A stretch of DNA of 64,000 bases from Multifurca ochricompacta (GCA_022496185.1 WTXG01000097.1:62001-126000), one strand, 5' to 3'. Counted from the stretch's first letter, positions 24,388 to 35,924 are shown. Numbers and translations are program-made. The notes: generated by a model not told the origin, from the letters alone.

Positions 24388-25345
24388 GAGTGAGAGTATC
24401 TTGTATAAGAATGAGTTGGTTGAGACATTTGGGTCTGTTGACATTATGAAATCATCCATACTTGGTATGATTATTGTTACATCTATCTCTGTTTGTCCTT
24501 GTGTAACAATTTCCAATTTCCAATTTCCTCTCTCCACTTTTCTTTCATGACTAGTAATGTGATGGCCCAGCTCAGCCTGAAATTAGCAAATGCCAGGGGT
24601 AACCCTGGTGTTATGTCTGGTGTGGGATGTTCTGCATGACTTGTGTGACAGCTTGATTGTTTGATTCAAAGGTGTACAGAGAGGACAGGGGGAGTCAAAG
24701 TCAAAGGAGCTGCCTCCCAAGACAATGTTCAGTGGAGAAGTGCCAAAAGCACTGAGATAACCAAGTCAGAATTCAAGGGACTTTATCCAGAAGACAAACA
24801 CCAATGTATTCAATAAGTTGAGTCTGAGGTCTACTAGGTAGATACTGTGGACTTATATATGTAAACAAAGGGGAGTCATTACATAAGAAACACAGAGTCA
24901 AGTGGGCCCAAATATATGAAAGTGGAGGGCATAAAGTCTGGCTTCTGATAGGGAATTAAGTGTCTGGTCATAGAGATAAGGAGATAGGTGATAAAGAAAA
25001 ACACTACCTGGACTCATGCTAAGCCCTACATAGATCTGATCCCAAGATGAGATCATATTATACACATCCTCATATGCACCAGCTTATTGATAAATGGTTT
25101 CATTGTTGATTTCCTTGATTTTAAGTCTTGTTCTATTATCTTAAGTAGAGATCACATGTAAATACTTTTAAGGCACTTGTAAAACACCCAAGTAGAAGTA
25201 GAGAAAAGTAATGTGATCTGTCCCATCCAAGTCATTCCAACTAATCAATTCCTCCTATCTTTGTGCTTGCTCCACATTGCCCAATTCTTACTCATTAACT
25301 CTGCATTGAGGACCCAGTTTCACAAGGTGGGTTAGGCTTGATGGA
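22780..25345. other. CpG-depleted block covering NLR 3' half and downstream putative LTR
   Basis: By eye I find one CpG (near 23170) from about 22780 to about 25345, while the preceding 1.5 kb of the same gene has many. The block begins inside the NLR coding exon, includes all TPRs, and continues through the putative solo LTR. This is the pattern left by long-term CpG methylation and deamination. Confidence 0.8.
23590..24350 (+). repeat. TPR-encoding tandem repeat, about 120-bp period
   Basis: Within the NLR gene, units of about 120 bp each encode a 40-residue TPR with the recurrent core SY.KALEL and GLG..Y. At least five units are clear. They are similar at the DNA level (for example CAT(A/T)...AAGGCATTAGAACTT recurs), so the array could change copy number by recombination. 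Confidence 0.85.
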
Positions 25346-25414
25346 CCCGAGAAGGATTGCACAATGAATGCGAGGGGAGGCCCTTCTACATACCTTCTTG
25401 GAGGGCCATTCACA
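24558..25414. mobile_element. Putative solo LTR
   Basis: The segment begins TGTGATGGCCC and ends GGGCCATTCACA, so it has TG..CA ends with inverted terminal bases. Internally it has AAGTCAAAGG and GTGCCAAAAGCA motifs also present in the solo LTR at 56980-58050. The flanking 5-mers (AGTAA and ATTCA) do not match, so the boundaries or the identity are not proven. Nearly free of CpG. Confidence 0.45.
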
Positions 25415-25890
25415 ATTCAAATACTGACTATAAGATGCTAAATAAATTGTTTGTGTCATGCATCAATCGCACTTGTACTGTATTAGAGTCTGTCTGAAAT
25501 TAAAAAGATGAACTAATATCGGCCCCAGATTGTTCCGTGACACATCCGCCCCATGCCACGTGCGACAGGCGGGTACCATTTGACGCGTCGGTAGCTTGTC
25601 CCCTGCTCAATGCTCGTCGAGGCAAGGCCATGGCAAACATCGTTCCTCGTCTCGAGGGGGCGGTACCGATAATGGTAAAACTCGGTACCGAATCGGTCTT
25701 ATCAGTCTTGAGCGCCGCGCCCCTGAGCCGTTCACGAGTCGCGAGCATGTACCCTCGCTGCTTCGGCTTCAACGATTTCTCGAGGGGGCAAGGGACATGC
25801 GGAAACCACGCTATGTCGATCCTCCAATGAGTACTAGTACCGTCCACGGGATTTAATATCCTATATCCTACAAATATAACTGGAAATCAA
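25415..25890. other. Upstream region of the glycoprotein gene
   Basis: No gene. GC-rich sequence from 25510 carries open frames on both strands without domains. AT-rich sequence with TATA-like steps (about 25855-25880) lies 55-80 bp before the next start codon. Confidence 0.5.
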
Positions 25891-25934
25891 CCGCCCCTTC
25901 CTCCTCTCCTCTCCCACTTTTCCGTCTCTCCCAA
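25891..25934 (+). promoter_or_regulatory. Pyrimidine-rich tract before the start codon
   Basis: An almost pure C/T stretch immediately precedes the ATG at 25935. CT-rich leaders of this kind are common at transcription starts of highly expressed fungal genes. Inference from position and composition only. Confidence 0.45.
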
Positions 25935-27551
25935 ATGGCAACGGCCCGCCTTTCCAACTCGGTGGTCTTGATCTTATCACTGCTCGCCTTCCAAGGCGTC
26001 CGTGCGCAGACCTACTCGGCCACTTACCTGCCATCGAACGCCCCGAACCAGTCCGAGCAAGGACAGTTCGGCACGAACAAGTGTGGGACAGGATACAATC
26101 AGACATCGAAGTGCCAGAATGCCTACCGTACGTGACAAAAGCCGTGCCCCGCTTTCTCTCTTTGTCTCCCCCGCCTGAGCTGAGGGATGTGTATTATCCT
26201 TCCTTCTTTGTATATAGTCAACTCGGTCGATGACTGGTGTATCTTTGGACCACCGGATCCTGGCCCTGAATCCGTCATCGGGAACACAGAGGTGGGATTT
26301 CTGTCTGGACTTTCACACCCATACATCAGATAATTTGGAGGTGAGATATGCTAATGCGATGACACAACTAGCGAATTGAAGTTGCCTGGTGTATCAAGGT
26401 ATTTGGTTCACATCATTTTTTTTCGTTCATGCAACTGGGTCCTTGAACACCTACCTGTGTCGCGCAGTCTGGCTACGGCACACGTGTCATCCCGGATGGC
26501 ACCATCTCAGGAGCGCATTTTGTGCAGACTCCGGACTACGTACAAATCACAGGTATGAAACATTTTCTCCATTCCCATTGTCGTATACAGACATTGTCCC
26601 AGGGGTTGGCGACTTGACAAAAATAAATATCCCCGCCGGTGATGAAGGTGGAGAGTTGGACCCGCACGGTGCTGATGGTAATGGTAAGCCATGCCCTAAC
26701 CTTACGGACGCGTGCGCCTCGCTTAGGGTTGGGTTTAGGGAACCCGATCGGTGGCCTTGTGTTCTCTAATGCATTCACGGGACAGTTCGCCCAGCTGCAT
26801 GAATGGACGGTGTGTCCTTCTTCCCTTTCTTCTGACGTTCCATTTCACTTACTTGTTTCTCGCCTCAACAGAATTTCGTTTCCTCTTCAGAATTCTGCTT
26901 CCGTGGATGTAAGGATGGACCGAGAGCGCCTGCGTTGTGTCAGCACATCTACGACGTGATGGGTTGTTATTGGAACATGCCAGGGAACTATGGGAAAGGT
27001 TTCAACAAATGCGCAGGGGACACTGGCGAGGTAATTTTAATTATATCCACCCCGGATCTCCCTCTTTTTTACCCAAGATGGTATTTGTTCTGATCATCCT
27101 GATTGATGATTTTAGCCAATGGGGGTGTACGGATCGTCGACGTTCTACCAAGGTCAATCAGTCACGCCTTCTCCGCACCCAGCGCCTGCAACGTCCTCAT
27201 GCACCACGACATCGTCAATCGGTAACAACCTCCCAGTGCAGAGTGCGAACACATCTAAAAGGAGGTCCTCATTTTATGTGGGTGGTCCTTCTCTCTCACC
27301 TTCCTTCCCCACCTTTCCCTTCCACCCTCCTTATTTCCTCCGCTACCGCTCCCCCGTCCAACGTCAGCCCCTCTTCCTCCACCCCCTTATCGGCATCGTC
27401 TGGGGCATCTCTGAACTCACTGCCCCTCTCTTCGTCACAGACACCTAGTCCGGCTAGTGGAACGTCCGGTTCATCGGTTGCGAGCCGTACAGGCTCTGTC
27501 ACGAACTTGGGTCCGACTAAATCACCAAACGGCGCGCTTATGGGGGCTTAA
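25935..27551 (+). CDS. Secreted Ser/Thr-rich glycoprotein, macrofage-activating-glycoprotein family
   Basis: ATG 25935 opens a signal peptide (hydrophobic residues about 10-23, cleavage after VRA or so). At least seven exons join cleanly: Cys-rich NKCGTGYNQTSKCQNAY, then NSVDDWCIFGPP, RIEVAWCIK, SGYGTRVIPDGTISG, GDEGGELDPHGADGNG, then FCFRGCKDGP..CYWNMPGNY, and PMGVYGSSTF. This order is a well-conserved secreted protein of Agaricomycetes with no proven biochemical role. NQS/NQTS N-glycosylation sites and a Ser/Thr-rich tail are present. The frame ends at TAA 27549-27551. Directly after the stop, the same frame stays open to 27633 and encodes a hydrophobic 27-residue tail, which looks like the lost membrane/GPI-signal end. 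Confidence 0.85.
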
Positions 27552-27635
27552 GTCCCCGCCTTGGGAGTCCTAGGCGCGTTTAGTGTGGCCCTAGCTGGCG
27601 CTACTGTTAGCGTGCAATTGTTGAAACCTCAATAA

Positions 27636-28560
27636 ATTACGAATTAACATAAAACTTGGACAGCCTCTTTTTTTCATACATTCATTCATTTTAATTTTCC
27701 CTTTTTTGGCTGTTTGGTTATGGTGAACATTTTTAGGAGGCAGAATAATCTGATTTTGATACACTTTCTGAACTTTTTTCGTAGTAGTTTCATGGACTTA
27801 AGGAGTAGCACTCACGAACTTTGCTTTGACTTGAGGTGAAGTGTGTCCCTTTCCTTTCATCTTCATCATCTCACCGTGATGGAATTGGCCAAGTTGTAGC
27901 TCCCTGGTCCCAGGCAATGCCGTGCCGTTAATTTGTGTTTTTCTTTGTTCACTCACGCAGCAACTTAAAGATTTTAAACGGAAAGCGCCGTGCGAACAGC
28001 TACATCGGGGGGGGGGGGTTAAATTGGAGAGAGATTCAAACAAGATACCTCTACTTTAATCATGTTGTGAGAGGAGAGGAAAATCATGCAAAATCGGAAT
28101 TTCGTTCAAGATCTGGAGGGATCCGCACACGCACAATACCTGAATATTCTTCTCAACGATTGATAGGTCTGGCAAACGCAAAACACAGACCCTAAGACGA
28201 CTTAAGCCAGCCGTTCATATACTTCTTGTACTTTCCACTAGCGGAACGTTGAGAGGAGGCATTGGTTTGTCAAGTCCCAAGGAATGGCCCATTCTTCATG
28301 ACCAACTTCAAATATATTTTATTTAGGTCTTTCTACCTGTGGGGTCCATATTTTCTGGCATTGGTATTCTTCTTGCTATCAGTTCCTCCTTTTTTTTTCT
28401 TCCCACCAGTCGACTCACCTTGATCACAAGGCATCAAAGGATTTCAGTGCAAATTATGATTCTCTAGTTAATTATCACTTTGAATCGAATGGAACGTCTC
28501 CTTAAGAGGGTCGAGATTTGCACTTCGGGTGAGAACCTTGTTAGAGAGCCTATGACCGAG
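27636..28560. other. Intergenic, no supported gene
   Basis: AT-rich with T and G homopolymers (G10 near 28008). A short frame at about 28100-28190 reads SGGIRTRT, a phrase often seen in spurious frames; I see no RNA gene or domain. Confidence 0.5.
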
Positions 28561-28568
28561 ATCCTAGT

Positions 28569-29070
28569 TAGTGATGTGCCTGGCCCGGCTCAAAGCCGGA
28601 AGCCGGGCCAAGCCGGGCCTGTTTGGGCCGGGCCAAGCCAGGCCGTTGTGACGGCCCAGCAAGGGCTTTGGCCCGGCTCAGAGAAACTAAAAGCCAAAGC
28701 CGCCGGCTCAGGCCGCGGCTTTCAACAGCACATACAAGTGCAATAGCAATCATCAAAATCAGTACAAATCTGATCACAAAGTGGTTGATTTGGGTCACGT
28801 GATCATGTTTATTGCGGCATTTCAAACTTTTTCTTCGATATAGCTTTGCAATACGTAACACACTAAGTCATATTTGGATTAGCTGAACTATAACTACTAG
28901 TTATATGTCATAAAATTTTCTCTGCCAAAAGCCGCGGCTTGGGCCAAGCCGGGCCAGGGCCAAGCCGTCTGTGGCGGCTTTGGCTCGGCCCAGACTTCAG
29001 GAAAGCCGGAGCCGCCCCAGGCCGAGCCAAAGCCGCGGCTTTTGGGCCAAGCCGGGCCGGAACATCACTA
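28569..29070. mobile_element. hAT-type MITE, copy 1 (502 bp), TSD ATCCTAGT
   Basis: The terminal inverted repeats are TAGTGATGTGCCTGGCCC at the left and, reverse-complemented, TAGTGATGTTCCGGCCC at the right. Perfect 8-bp duplications ATCCTAGT flank it at 28561-28568 and 29071-29078. TAG..G ends and 8-bp TSDs are hAT hallmarks. Both ends carry many copies of GGCCCGGCTT/AAGCCGGGCC; the centre is AT-rich without an ORF. A second copy is at 49442-49855. Confidence 0.95.
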
Positions 29071-29078
29071 ATCCTAGT

Positions 29079-29806
29079 CAAAGTGATGGCAGAACTGCCG
29101 AGGATCCTGGGTCTGGCGACGAAACAGATCAAGCAAGGGAGACTGTGAGTAGATGTGTACAACCAATCCATGTCTTTTTGTGTACGGCTGGGCTTCAGAA
29201 TCTGGACCGACTGACTCGAGAAGAGTCACTAATGTCTGTGGTTGCCACGAGGGAACCGACAAATGGTTCGTTCAGGGAAATACATTCAATGAATGGAAGT
29301 CGGAAGATCACCTTTTGTGGTTAAATAGGAACTTGACCTCGCTCTCTGCCGGCTGGATCAAGCTACTTTGCGTACTTACCCGCCCACTACTTACAACTAC
29401 GCGACTCGCACGACTCAAAGAACTTTATGACAGAATCACGTGACCGCGCCATGCCGTGGTGCACCACGCGCCAGCTCCTCGCGTCAGAATAAGGGGTGGT
29501 ATTGGTTGGATGGTAACGAAAGGGCCTGGCGTCTGAAATCATCATCTCTGCAAGCGATGTTGAGGCTTTCTAACTGTTTCCAGCAAGCAGCAGACAATAG
29601 AATGTTCAGAATATGACCGCCGTGTTGCGTGTTGCAATTCTTGTGGTTCATCTACGATTTCCGTTTGCATTTTACAAAAAGCTCAGGCGCAAGATCTGCA
29701 CTGGGAGATCTACATCAACTTCCCCTGACGTGCCTTTTGTCATTCTTGAGGTTATGTGGTTATTCCGTTGGGACTGAGAAGGATAAATCAAGAACGGGTC
29801 AGTTGA
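29079..29806. other. Intergenic, 3' of monooxygenase
   Basis: No supported gene. Open frames at 29153-29443 and 29629 onward have no domains; the second overlaps the antisense of the monooxygenase last exon. Confidence 0.45.
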
Positions 29807-32727
29807 CTATCCCGGTCGGTCATTGGATGCGAGCAATTCACCTGGAGGAACGTCCACGTCGTCAAGATACCACACGCCTAAAAATTAACCCAAAAGGCTT
29901 CATCAGCCTCATCAAATCCGAGAGTTTTCATTCATTTGAGAGGTGCAAAAGAGACACAAAAAAAAAAACAAAGAGAAAGATCGATCATAACTCACGATTT
30001 CCAGAGCGTGTCTTTTGGTTGTACGTCTGCCCGTCTCCGAGCCAATAAAACCGGCCTTTGCCCTGGTCAAGCGGTTTATATTTGAAATCTTCCCAGCGTG
30101 GGTTTGCGAGCGTGTGGAAGGCATGTAGGCCTGTACCTGCACAGGGAGTGACCGTGAGCCTCTCCTTATTGCGTTCATCATACACGCTCCTATATGGACT
30201 GCGTGTATATGTTGGTGCTATGTGCATACCTGGCCAAAGCACGGAGACGCGCCCTTCCGAATCTTTGAACCATGAATTGCATGGGTCCATATATATCGTC
30301 TGTAGATAGATGTAGAGGGAAGAGGGTAGAAAAGATGGAACATTAGGAGTCCGTATGCAGCCCATAGCATTGGAGGAGATTGAAATGCGAACCTTCGGAA
30401 AGTATCCCTCCAACGCAAGTCAGCACATTTCTCAAATGAAAAGAGAGAAAGAGAATGAGGAAAGGAGCTCACCCGCACATATGCGCTCCAATCTTGCACT
30501 GCCTCCCTACAGACTTCCATACTCCTTAACCGCTCACGCTGCATCTTCCTCACCGCCTGAGCCACGTAACCGACCACATGCTCGGCGACATTGACCAGTG
30601 AACCGGAAGTGATGGCAGAGTGAGGTCCGCCGCATAAGAACAGATTGGGGAAATCGTCCAGAGCGAGGGAAAGGTATGCCGACGCGCCGCCCCCTCCCCC
30701 GTCCGCGTTAGCGTCTGCAGCCAAGCGCTCGTTGAGCGTCACTGCGCTGTTACCGTGACGCCGGCCGAGCACGAGGAATGGGTATTGAAAGGAAGTGTCG
30801 AAGCCCGTTGCGCAGATCAGTATGTCTAGAGCGTGATGACGCCCATCTTGTAATTCGACGCCTGTTCCAGTAATGCGCGCGATTTCGGTCGTTTCGAGCG
30901 TCGTCTGTTTAAAAGTAAGAGAGGGTATTACAGGCAGAAGGTGGGGTTAGCGTGTTACCAAAAGAAGTGCAAGTAAGAATGAACTGACGTTGTTGGAACA
31001 TAGGGCTTCAAGGTAGCCTGGGCCTGGTGTGAGCCTGCGGCATGAGACACTCCAAGCGGGGATGACTGTTGTTTGGGTTTAAAAGAGGGAGATGAGATTG
31101 CTTCGGAGTACACACAGTGCTCTACGAGTTCCGGATGTGACGATAATTGCCTCTTCACGTCCTCTGCTAGGATGGTAGCGAACGACTTTTGCAGTTCTGA
31201 ACCTCGCATGTTGAATTCACCACCATAGGACTGGTTAGGTTCCAACGTCCCACCAACCCCCCTTCAGTATTAGTACTTGATGGAACTATGATAAGAGGAA
31301 ACTAAAAAAAAAAACAGAAACAAACATGAAGCTCGGATTCGATCGCCCGTCTAAAGCGTCTGCAATTCTCGGGATCACGAAGGAATGCACGCTCTTCCTC
31401 AGTAAATTTGACTGAAAGAATGAATAAGAAAAAAACAAGTGGAGCTTTTTGAAGACATACGACTGTCATTCCCAGGCGGTCTCTGCAACGTCTCGAATAC
31501 CTTTTGTACAGCGAAAGAAGACGATAACCACGTTTTTGATCGAGCAAAGTTCACCAACGAGCCGACCTTGGCATGGAGTGCCGAAACGATCTGTATACCT
31601 GACGATCCCTGCGTGTGTTTTATGTCCCCGTTATTGGTGGACGGACCAACTATTAGCCATCGTGTCCCGAAGGCGAAGAGACAACGCAGCAAAATTAGTT
31701 ACATTGCCAATGACACCGACAGCCTTGTTATGCCAGTCCCATGGCACTCCGTTATTGTCGCCATTACCGTTGTCGTTGTTGTTGTTGCTATTGTCCCGTT
31801 GCGCGTCGAGAGAGTCGCCGACGACGTCCCACTGACTGGTATGTACCAGCAAGCCGCGGAAATCTCGCAAGCCCGAGATTTCTTTTGGCCATTTCGGACG
31901 GTTGAGCCAGCCAATGCCGAGGAAGAGCACGTCGGCGGTATCCTCAATCTCCTCCACGGTTTCGTTTTCACCTTCACCACCATTTTGTTGTCGGATCGTG
32001 ATGCGCAAACGCCAAACGCCCGCTTCTTCATCCCAAGCCGCGTGGGTGAGTTCATGTCCCAGTCGGACATACTTCATCAGCTTATACTTGTCAACAATCC
32101 GTCGCATATCCGCCAGGATTTCGGGACCGCTCGCATAGATTTCCGACCATTCCGTCTGTTTTCAAGTTCGTTCTTGTTGAAAATAAAAATAAAAATCGTG
32201 GGAGTGGGAGCGCACGTTGTCCTCGAAGGTATATTGGTACTGGCCTCCAAGTAGGAAATCAAAATCTCACAGATACCAAAAGTAGAGGTAAGAACGCACA
32301 CAATGGGCGGGTATGTCACACGCTATGCCCTGAAAAAGATTGGTTTACCCCAAGCCTGAGGGGATCATCATGATATATGAGACTCAACTTACTCACCGGA
32401 TACTTGTTCACATACCAGGTCCCACCGATTCCGTGCTCCTTCTCATAGATAGTAAGATCCAAATTTGGGACCTTCTGTGTAAAGCTTTAAGCAAATATGA
32501 GAAGGGGACGAACAATAAGTTGTAAGCGATGCTACTTAAACGAAAACTACACGCGCGAATGATGCATTAGCGTTGGGATCCCTGGACCGAACTCACCGAA
32601 TGCCCGCAACGATGCCGGAATAGCCAGCGCCGATACAAACGACTCTGATTCGGCGGGGATACTCGTCTACCGAAAAATCGGGTTCCGTCGTCGACATCGA
32701 CTTGACTTTATCATCATTCGCTGGCAT
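29807..32727 (-). CDS. FAD-dependent monooxygenase, Baeyer-Villiger type (flavin group B)
   Basis: Multi-exon gene; a likely start is ATG 32727-32725 (MPANDDKV). The first exon holds the FAD Rossmann motif GAGYSG (VVCIGAGYSGIVAGIR). Later exons give IYEKEHGIGGTWYVNKYPG and IACDIPAHC (typical BVMO block), WSEIYASGPEIL, LGIGWLNRPKWP, and the NADP-binding GVIGN joined by splicing to GSSGIQIV. CRRLTPGPGYLEAL, DDFPNLFLCGGP and FYWLGDGQTYN follow. The last exon, joined at a GTGAGT donor, ends WYLDDVDVPPG..TAG at 29809-29807. The family inserts oxygen into ketones or hydroxylates aromatics and amines using NADPH. Substrate unknown. Divergent from the BTB gene with about 286 bp between starts. Confidence 0.88.
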
Positions 32728-33013
32728 AAGTTTCCCTGACCGTCTTCTGTCTGAGTGATAGTATCGATGGACGTGGCTGTAACGTGGCCGTGGCTGGTTT
32801 GGACACACAGCCAGAAGGCGGCGGCGCAAATACACTGCTGTATTCGGTCCTTCATGATTTTTTTTATATGAGTGCAGCTCGTGTGCTACTCGCGCCATAG
32901 CCTGCCTGCCTGTAGGGAGATATGTATTCATTCACACCGCCAGCCACAGCCACAGTCGCGTTAACATAGATAGACACCCTCACCCCCACTCCTCACCCCT
33001 CACCTCCTCATTC

Positions 33014-33961
33014 ATGCAAACCGAAAAGTCTTCAGATATTGATACGAAACCAGGTTCAAAATATCATCCCCTGTTCTCATTCGATGCAGATGTCGTCCTC
33101 TCCTCGCGCGACGGCGTACTCTTCCGTGTACCTTCGACAACACTCAAGATGACGTCCTCCTGGTTCCGCACCATGTTTACCCTCCCACAAGCGCAAAGCA
33201 CTGCTACCACTCCATCACGAACCAACAATAAATCCGTCCGTTCTCCCGAACCCGAACTCATCAATCTAGACGAGGACGCGAGCACGTTGGAACCCCTCCT
33301 ACGTATGATATGCGGCTTAGAGATATTGACGCTTGACACTTGGGACGCCGTCGAACCCGTTCTCTATGCCGCTGAAAAGTACGACATGCCCGGTCCAGCC
33401 TCTATCGTTCGCGCCTTACTCCGCACCCCCGCCTTCACCGACGCGCCCTTACGACTCTACGCGGCCGCCTGTCACTTCGGTTGGGCCGAAGACACCCGAG
33501 CGGCGTCCACCCGTTCGCTCACTCTCGATCTCCACTCTCCAAACCATCGGTCCGCCCTCCTCCGCCTCCGAACCGCCGACCTCTTCGCCCTCATCGAACT
33601 CCACCATTCTCGTAGAGCCCAATTCCGTTCCCGTCTTGCCGAACCTCCCTTCCTCGCCGACACCCAACTCAACGACCCTACCGCCGCGCGTTGCTCACGC
33701 TGTCGCGAACAGATCTCATACGCTGAATGGCGCGAACTCAAACATGCCATGTTTGACGAACTTGAACGTCGTCCCGCGGGCGATACCGTGTTGATCGGCT
33801 TGGAGGAATGGCCGATCGCTCAGGCCTGTTGGACGGCGAGGTGCAAAAAGTCGATTTGTGGGAGTCCCGTGTACGATAAGACGCTCTCCTCGAAGGCTAT
33901 CAAGGACGTGTTGGATTCGTTGCCAAGCGCCGTCGAGGTCCCTGTCTATGAAGCTTCCTGA
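33014..33961 (+). CDS. BTB/POZ domain protein
   Basis: A single-exon gene of 315 residues. The N-terminal part is a BTB fold (SFDADVVLSSRDGVLFRVPS, then MTSSWFRTMF), with a Ser/Thr-rich insert, LINLDEDASTLEPLLRMI, and VEPVLYAAEKYDMPGP closing the domain by about residue 125. The helical C-terminal half has a CxxC pair (CSRC, residue about 233) and further Cys, perhaps a small metal site. BTB proteins of this fungal class are expanded in Agaricomycetes and their partners are unknown; some BTB proteins act as Cullin-3 adaptors. No lesion. Confidence 0.85.
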   Translation: MQTEKSSDIDTKPGSKYHPLFSFDADVVLSSRDGVLFRVPSTTLKMTSSWFRTMFTLPQAQSTATTPSRTNNKSVRSPEPELINLDEDASTLEPLLRMICGLEILTLDTWDAVEPVLYAAEKYDMPGPASIVRALLRTPAFTDAPLRLYAAACHFGWAEDTRAASTRSLTLDLHSPNHRSALLRLRTADLFALIELHHSRRAQFRSRLAEPPFLADTQLNDPTAARCSRCREQISYAEWRELKHAMFDELERRPAGDTVLIGLEEWPIAQACWTARCKKSICGSPVYDKTLSSKAIKDVLDSLPSAVEVPVYEAS

Positions 33962-34573
33962 AGAAAAGAAAGGGGATCCCTCAAACTCTTTCCCTCCACC
34001 TCTTGATTTATTATAGACACAAATTCTATGCCGATCCATCTTGCGCTCTGCACATCCTCCCTCGTCATAACCAGCGCCAATGAGCTCACATGTATGTTAT
34101 ACACGCTTTCTTCCAATGATGAACCATGAACTCGAACTTTTGTGTGTGGTCGTTCCCTGGTTTGTGTCCTCCCCTGGATCGCATCAGTAGCAAATACGGC
34201 GCTTATATGCTACTAGTTCCAGTTTTTACGAGGCATGGGAGGAAGCGAGTGATATGAGGAGAGTAGTACAGAACAAATACTAAACACGGTACAGCAATCT
34301 CCCTCAAACCCTCTACAGTTTGTTACAACCTATCGACGACCAGGCTCGCTATATTCCGTGAAAAAGAAAAGAAGAGTTGAGAGTTAAGTTAGTCGGATCG
34401 GTTCGTTGCACTCCGCTCTCTCCTAATAACGGTACCCCACACTTGAGAACAATGATGGTGTGGTGAGTTTCAAATCGACTGGTCCAAACCTTCAAACCAA
34501 ACCGGACCAGACTAGAGACACTTGGCTATTTGCTCGTTCGCGCTAGGACCACGGGAGCAGAGCTCTTGTTATA
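33962..34573. other. Intergenic, convergent gene ends
   Basis: 3' UTRs of the BTB gene (+) and the PAXX-like gene (-). No gene recognised. Confidence 0.5.
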
Positions 34574-35924
34574 TCACGCTTCATCGCTATCGCTCGCAAA
34601 CTCAACAGCGACCACTCTCCGGGCTGCCTTATTTGGATTGGCAAGAGACGCACCAGGTCGTCTGGGAATAGCGGGTACGGCAGAACCTGCAAAAAAAAAA
34701 AAAAAGAAACGCAAAAACAAGTGCGTAAATATCTTTCTGCCACCCCCCTTTTTTCCAAACCCCCAGAGGAAACATCAAGACGACAAAGAAAGTTATAACT
34801 CACGTGAAAATAGGCGGTCGACGCTCCCGCCGAAGCCACTTGGTTCTCTCTCGGCCGCAAGGGCAACGGCAGCTGCAGCGTCCGCGCGCGCTCGAGCGAG
34901 CTCCGCTTTGAGGTGGTCAATTTCAGCCTGTGTAGTAGATTCCGATGTTCGTGCTTGTGGTCGTGTTTTGTGCCTGCTCATAGACTTGTCGTGTCCACCC
35001 TGAGCGGTATGATGGGCCTTGTGGGAAAGCCGAGGCGAGGAGGCGCGCGATGAAGCCTGCGAGTGATCAGATGAATGGGTTCGCTTGCGTTTCGAAGGTG
35101 CTAGTGAGACTCCCTGGGTTTGAGGATCCATATGTGTGTCTGTATCCGTCTCGTGTAGGTGGAGTATGCGGCAGCCATGAGCCTGAGCCTCCTCTGCGAC
35201 CTACGGACACAACAGAGGGAACCTGGGTGAAGCTCATGCGCGATGAAACAAGGAGGGTGGACGCACCCTCGTGAAATACTCAAATACAAAGCTCGCCGCA
35301 TCTTCCGCGCCAAGTTCGCTTAGCGCGATATGCAAAGGCTTCTTGACTTGCGTCCCAACCACGAGCTAAGCAAACACGCCAATCCAGCACCCGCGTCAAT
35401 AATGAGGTTGAAACCAAATATCCAGACAGATAACAACATTCGAAACAAAAAAAAAACGCTCACTTTCATATTCTGAAAATCGTCATCGTGTGCGATAGCG
35501 ACTTCGCACTTGATAATCATTCGTGCGACGCGTTGCGCGAAAGCGCCTACACGGGCGGACGACGTATCACCGTTCTAATGTATAAATAAATCCCCCACAT
35601 GCTATCCGTCAGCAATGTTTTGGGATTGAAATCAGGAAAATGAAAAAGGGGGGTTGGAAAGAGGATGAGGTGGTGAGGAAAAGAGTTTACCGCTAGGATT
35701 TCTACGTCCGCAGCTCTCCATGCACCGTTCCACCAACGCCCATCCGGATGTCCGACATGGACAAACCACGCATCAAGTTTCAAACTCGTGAGAAGTATAA
35801 ACCCGCGGTCGTCCCTTGTTTTGGTCCGGGCATCTGTTGCAGTGGGAACGAGTTGGACTAGAGCATGTAAAGGCGCTAGCGCAGCCAGTGACAACGTGTT
35901 CTTTTTCTTGGATGATGATGCCAT
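34574..35924 (-). CDS. Candidate PAXX/XRCC4-superfamily end-joining factor
   Basis: Five exons join in one frame of about 320 residues, from ATG 35924-35922 to TGA at 34576-34574. Donors are seen at 35690, after QNMK, after FTR, and after LFS; acceptors precede NGDT, LVVG, VAEE and SAVP. The first about 150 residues look like a compact alpha/beta head (GFILLTSLKLDAWFVHVG, IIKCEVAIAHDDD, PLHIALSEL) followed by a helix (AASFVFEYFTRVAEEAQAHG), as in XRCC4/XLF/PAXX proteins. A basic Ser/His-rich linker, a short coiled coil (IDHLKAELARARADAA) and a C-terminal motif PGASLANPNKAARR with acidic VEFASDSDEA follow. The tail resembles the Ku-binding end of PAXX. PAXX supports Ku in non-homologous end joining. 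The identification is inference; no domain search was possible. Confidence 0.45.

Noticed and set aside
24558..25414. Claim of a proven LTR insertion
   Set aside because: Ends look LTR-like, but the flanking 5-mers do not match, so kept only as putative.
28100..28190. Possible tRNA or small RNA (frame reads GGIRTRT)
   Set aside because: No convincing B box or cloverleaf on either strand.
31439..32254. Plus-strand open frame of 271 codons
   Set aside because: It is antisense to the exons of the FAD monooxygenase, whose motifs are clear on the minus strand.
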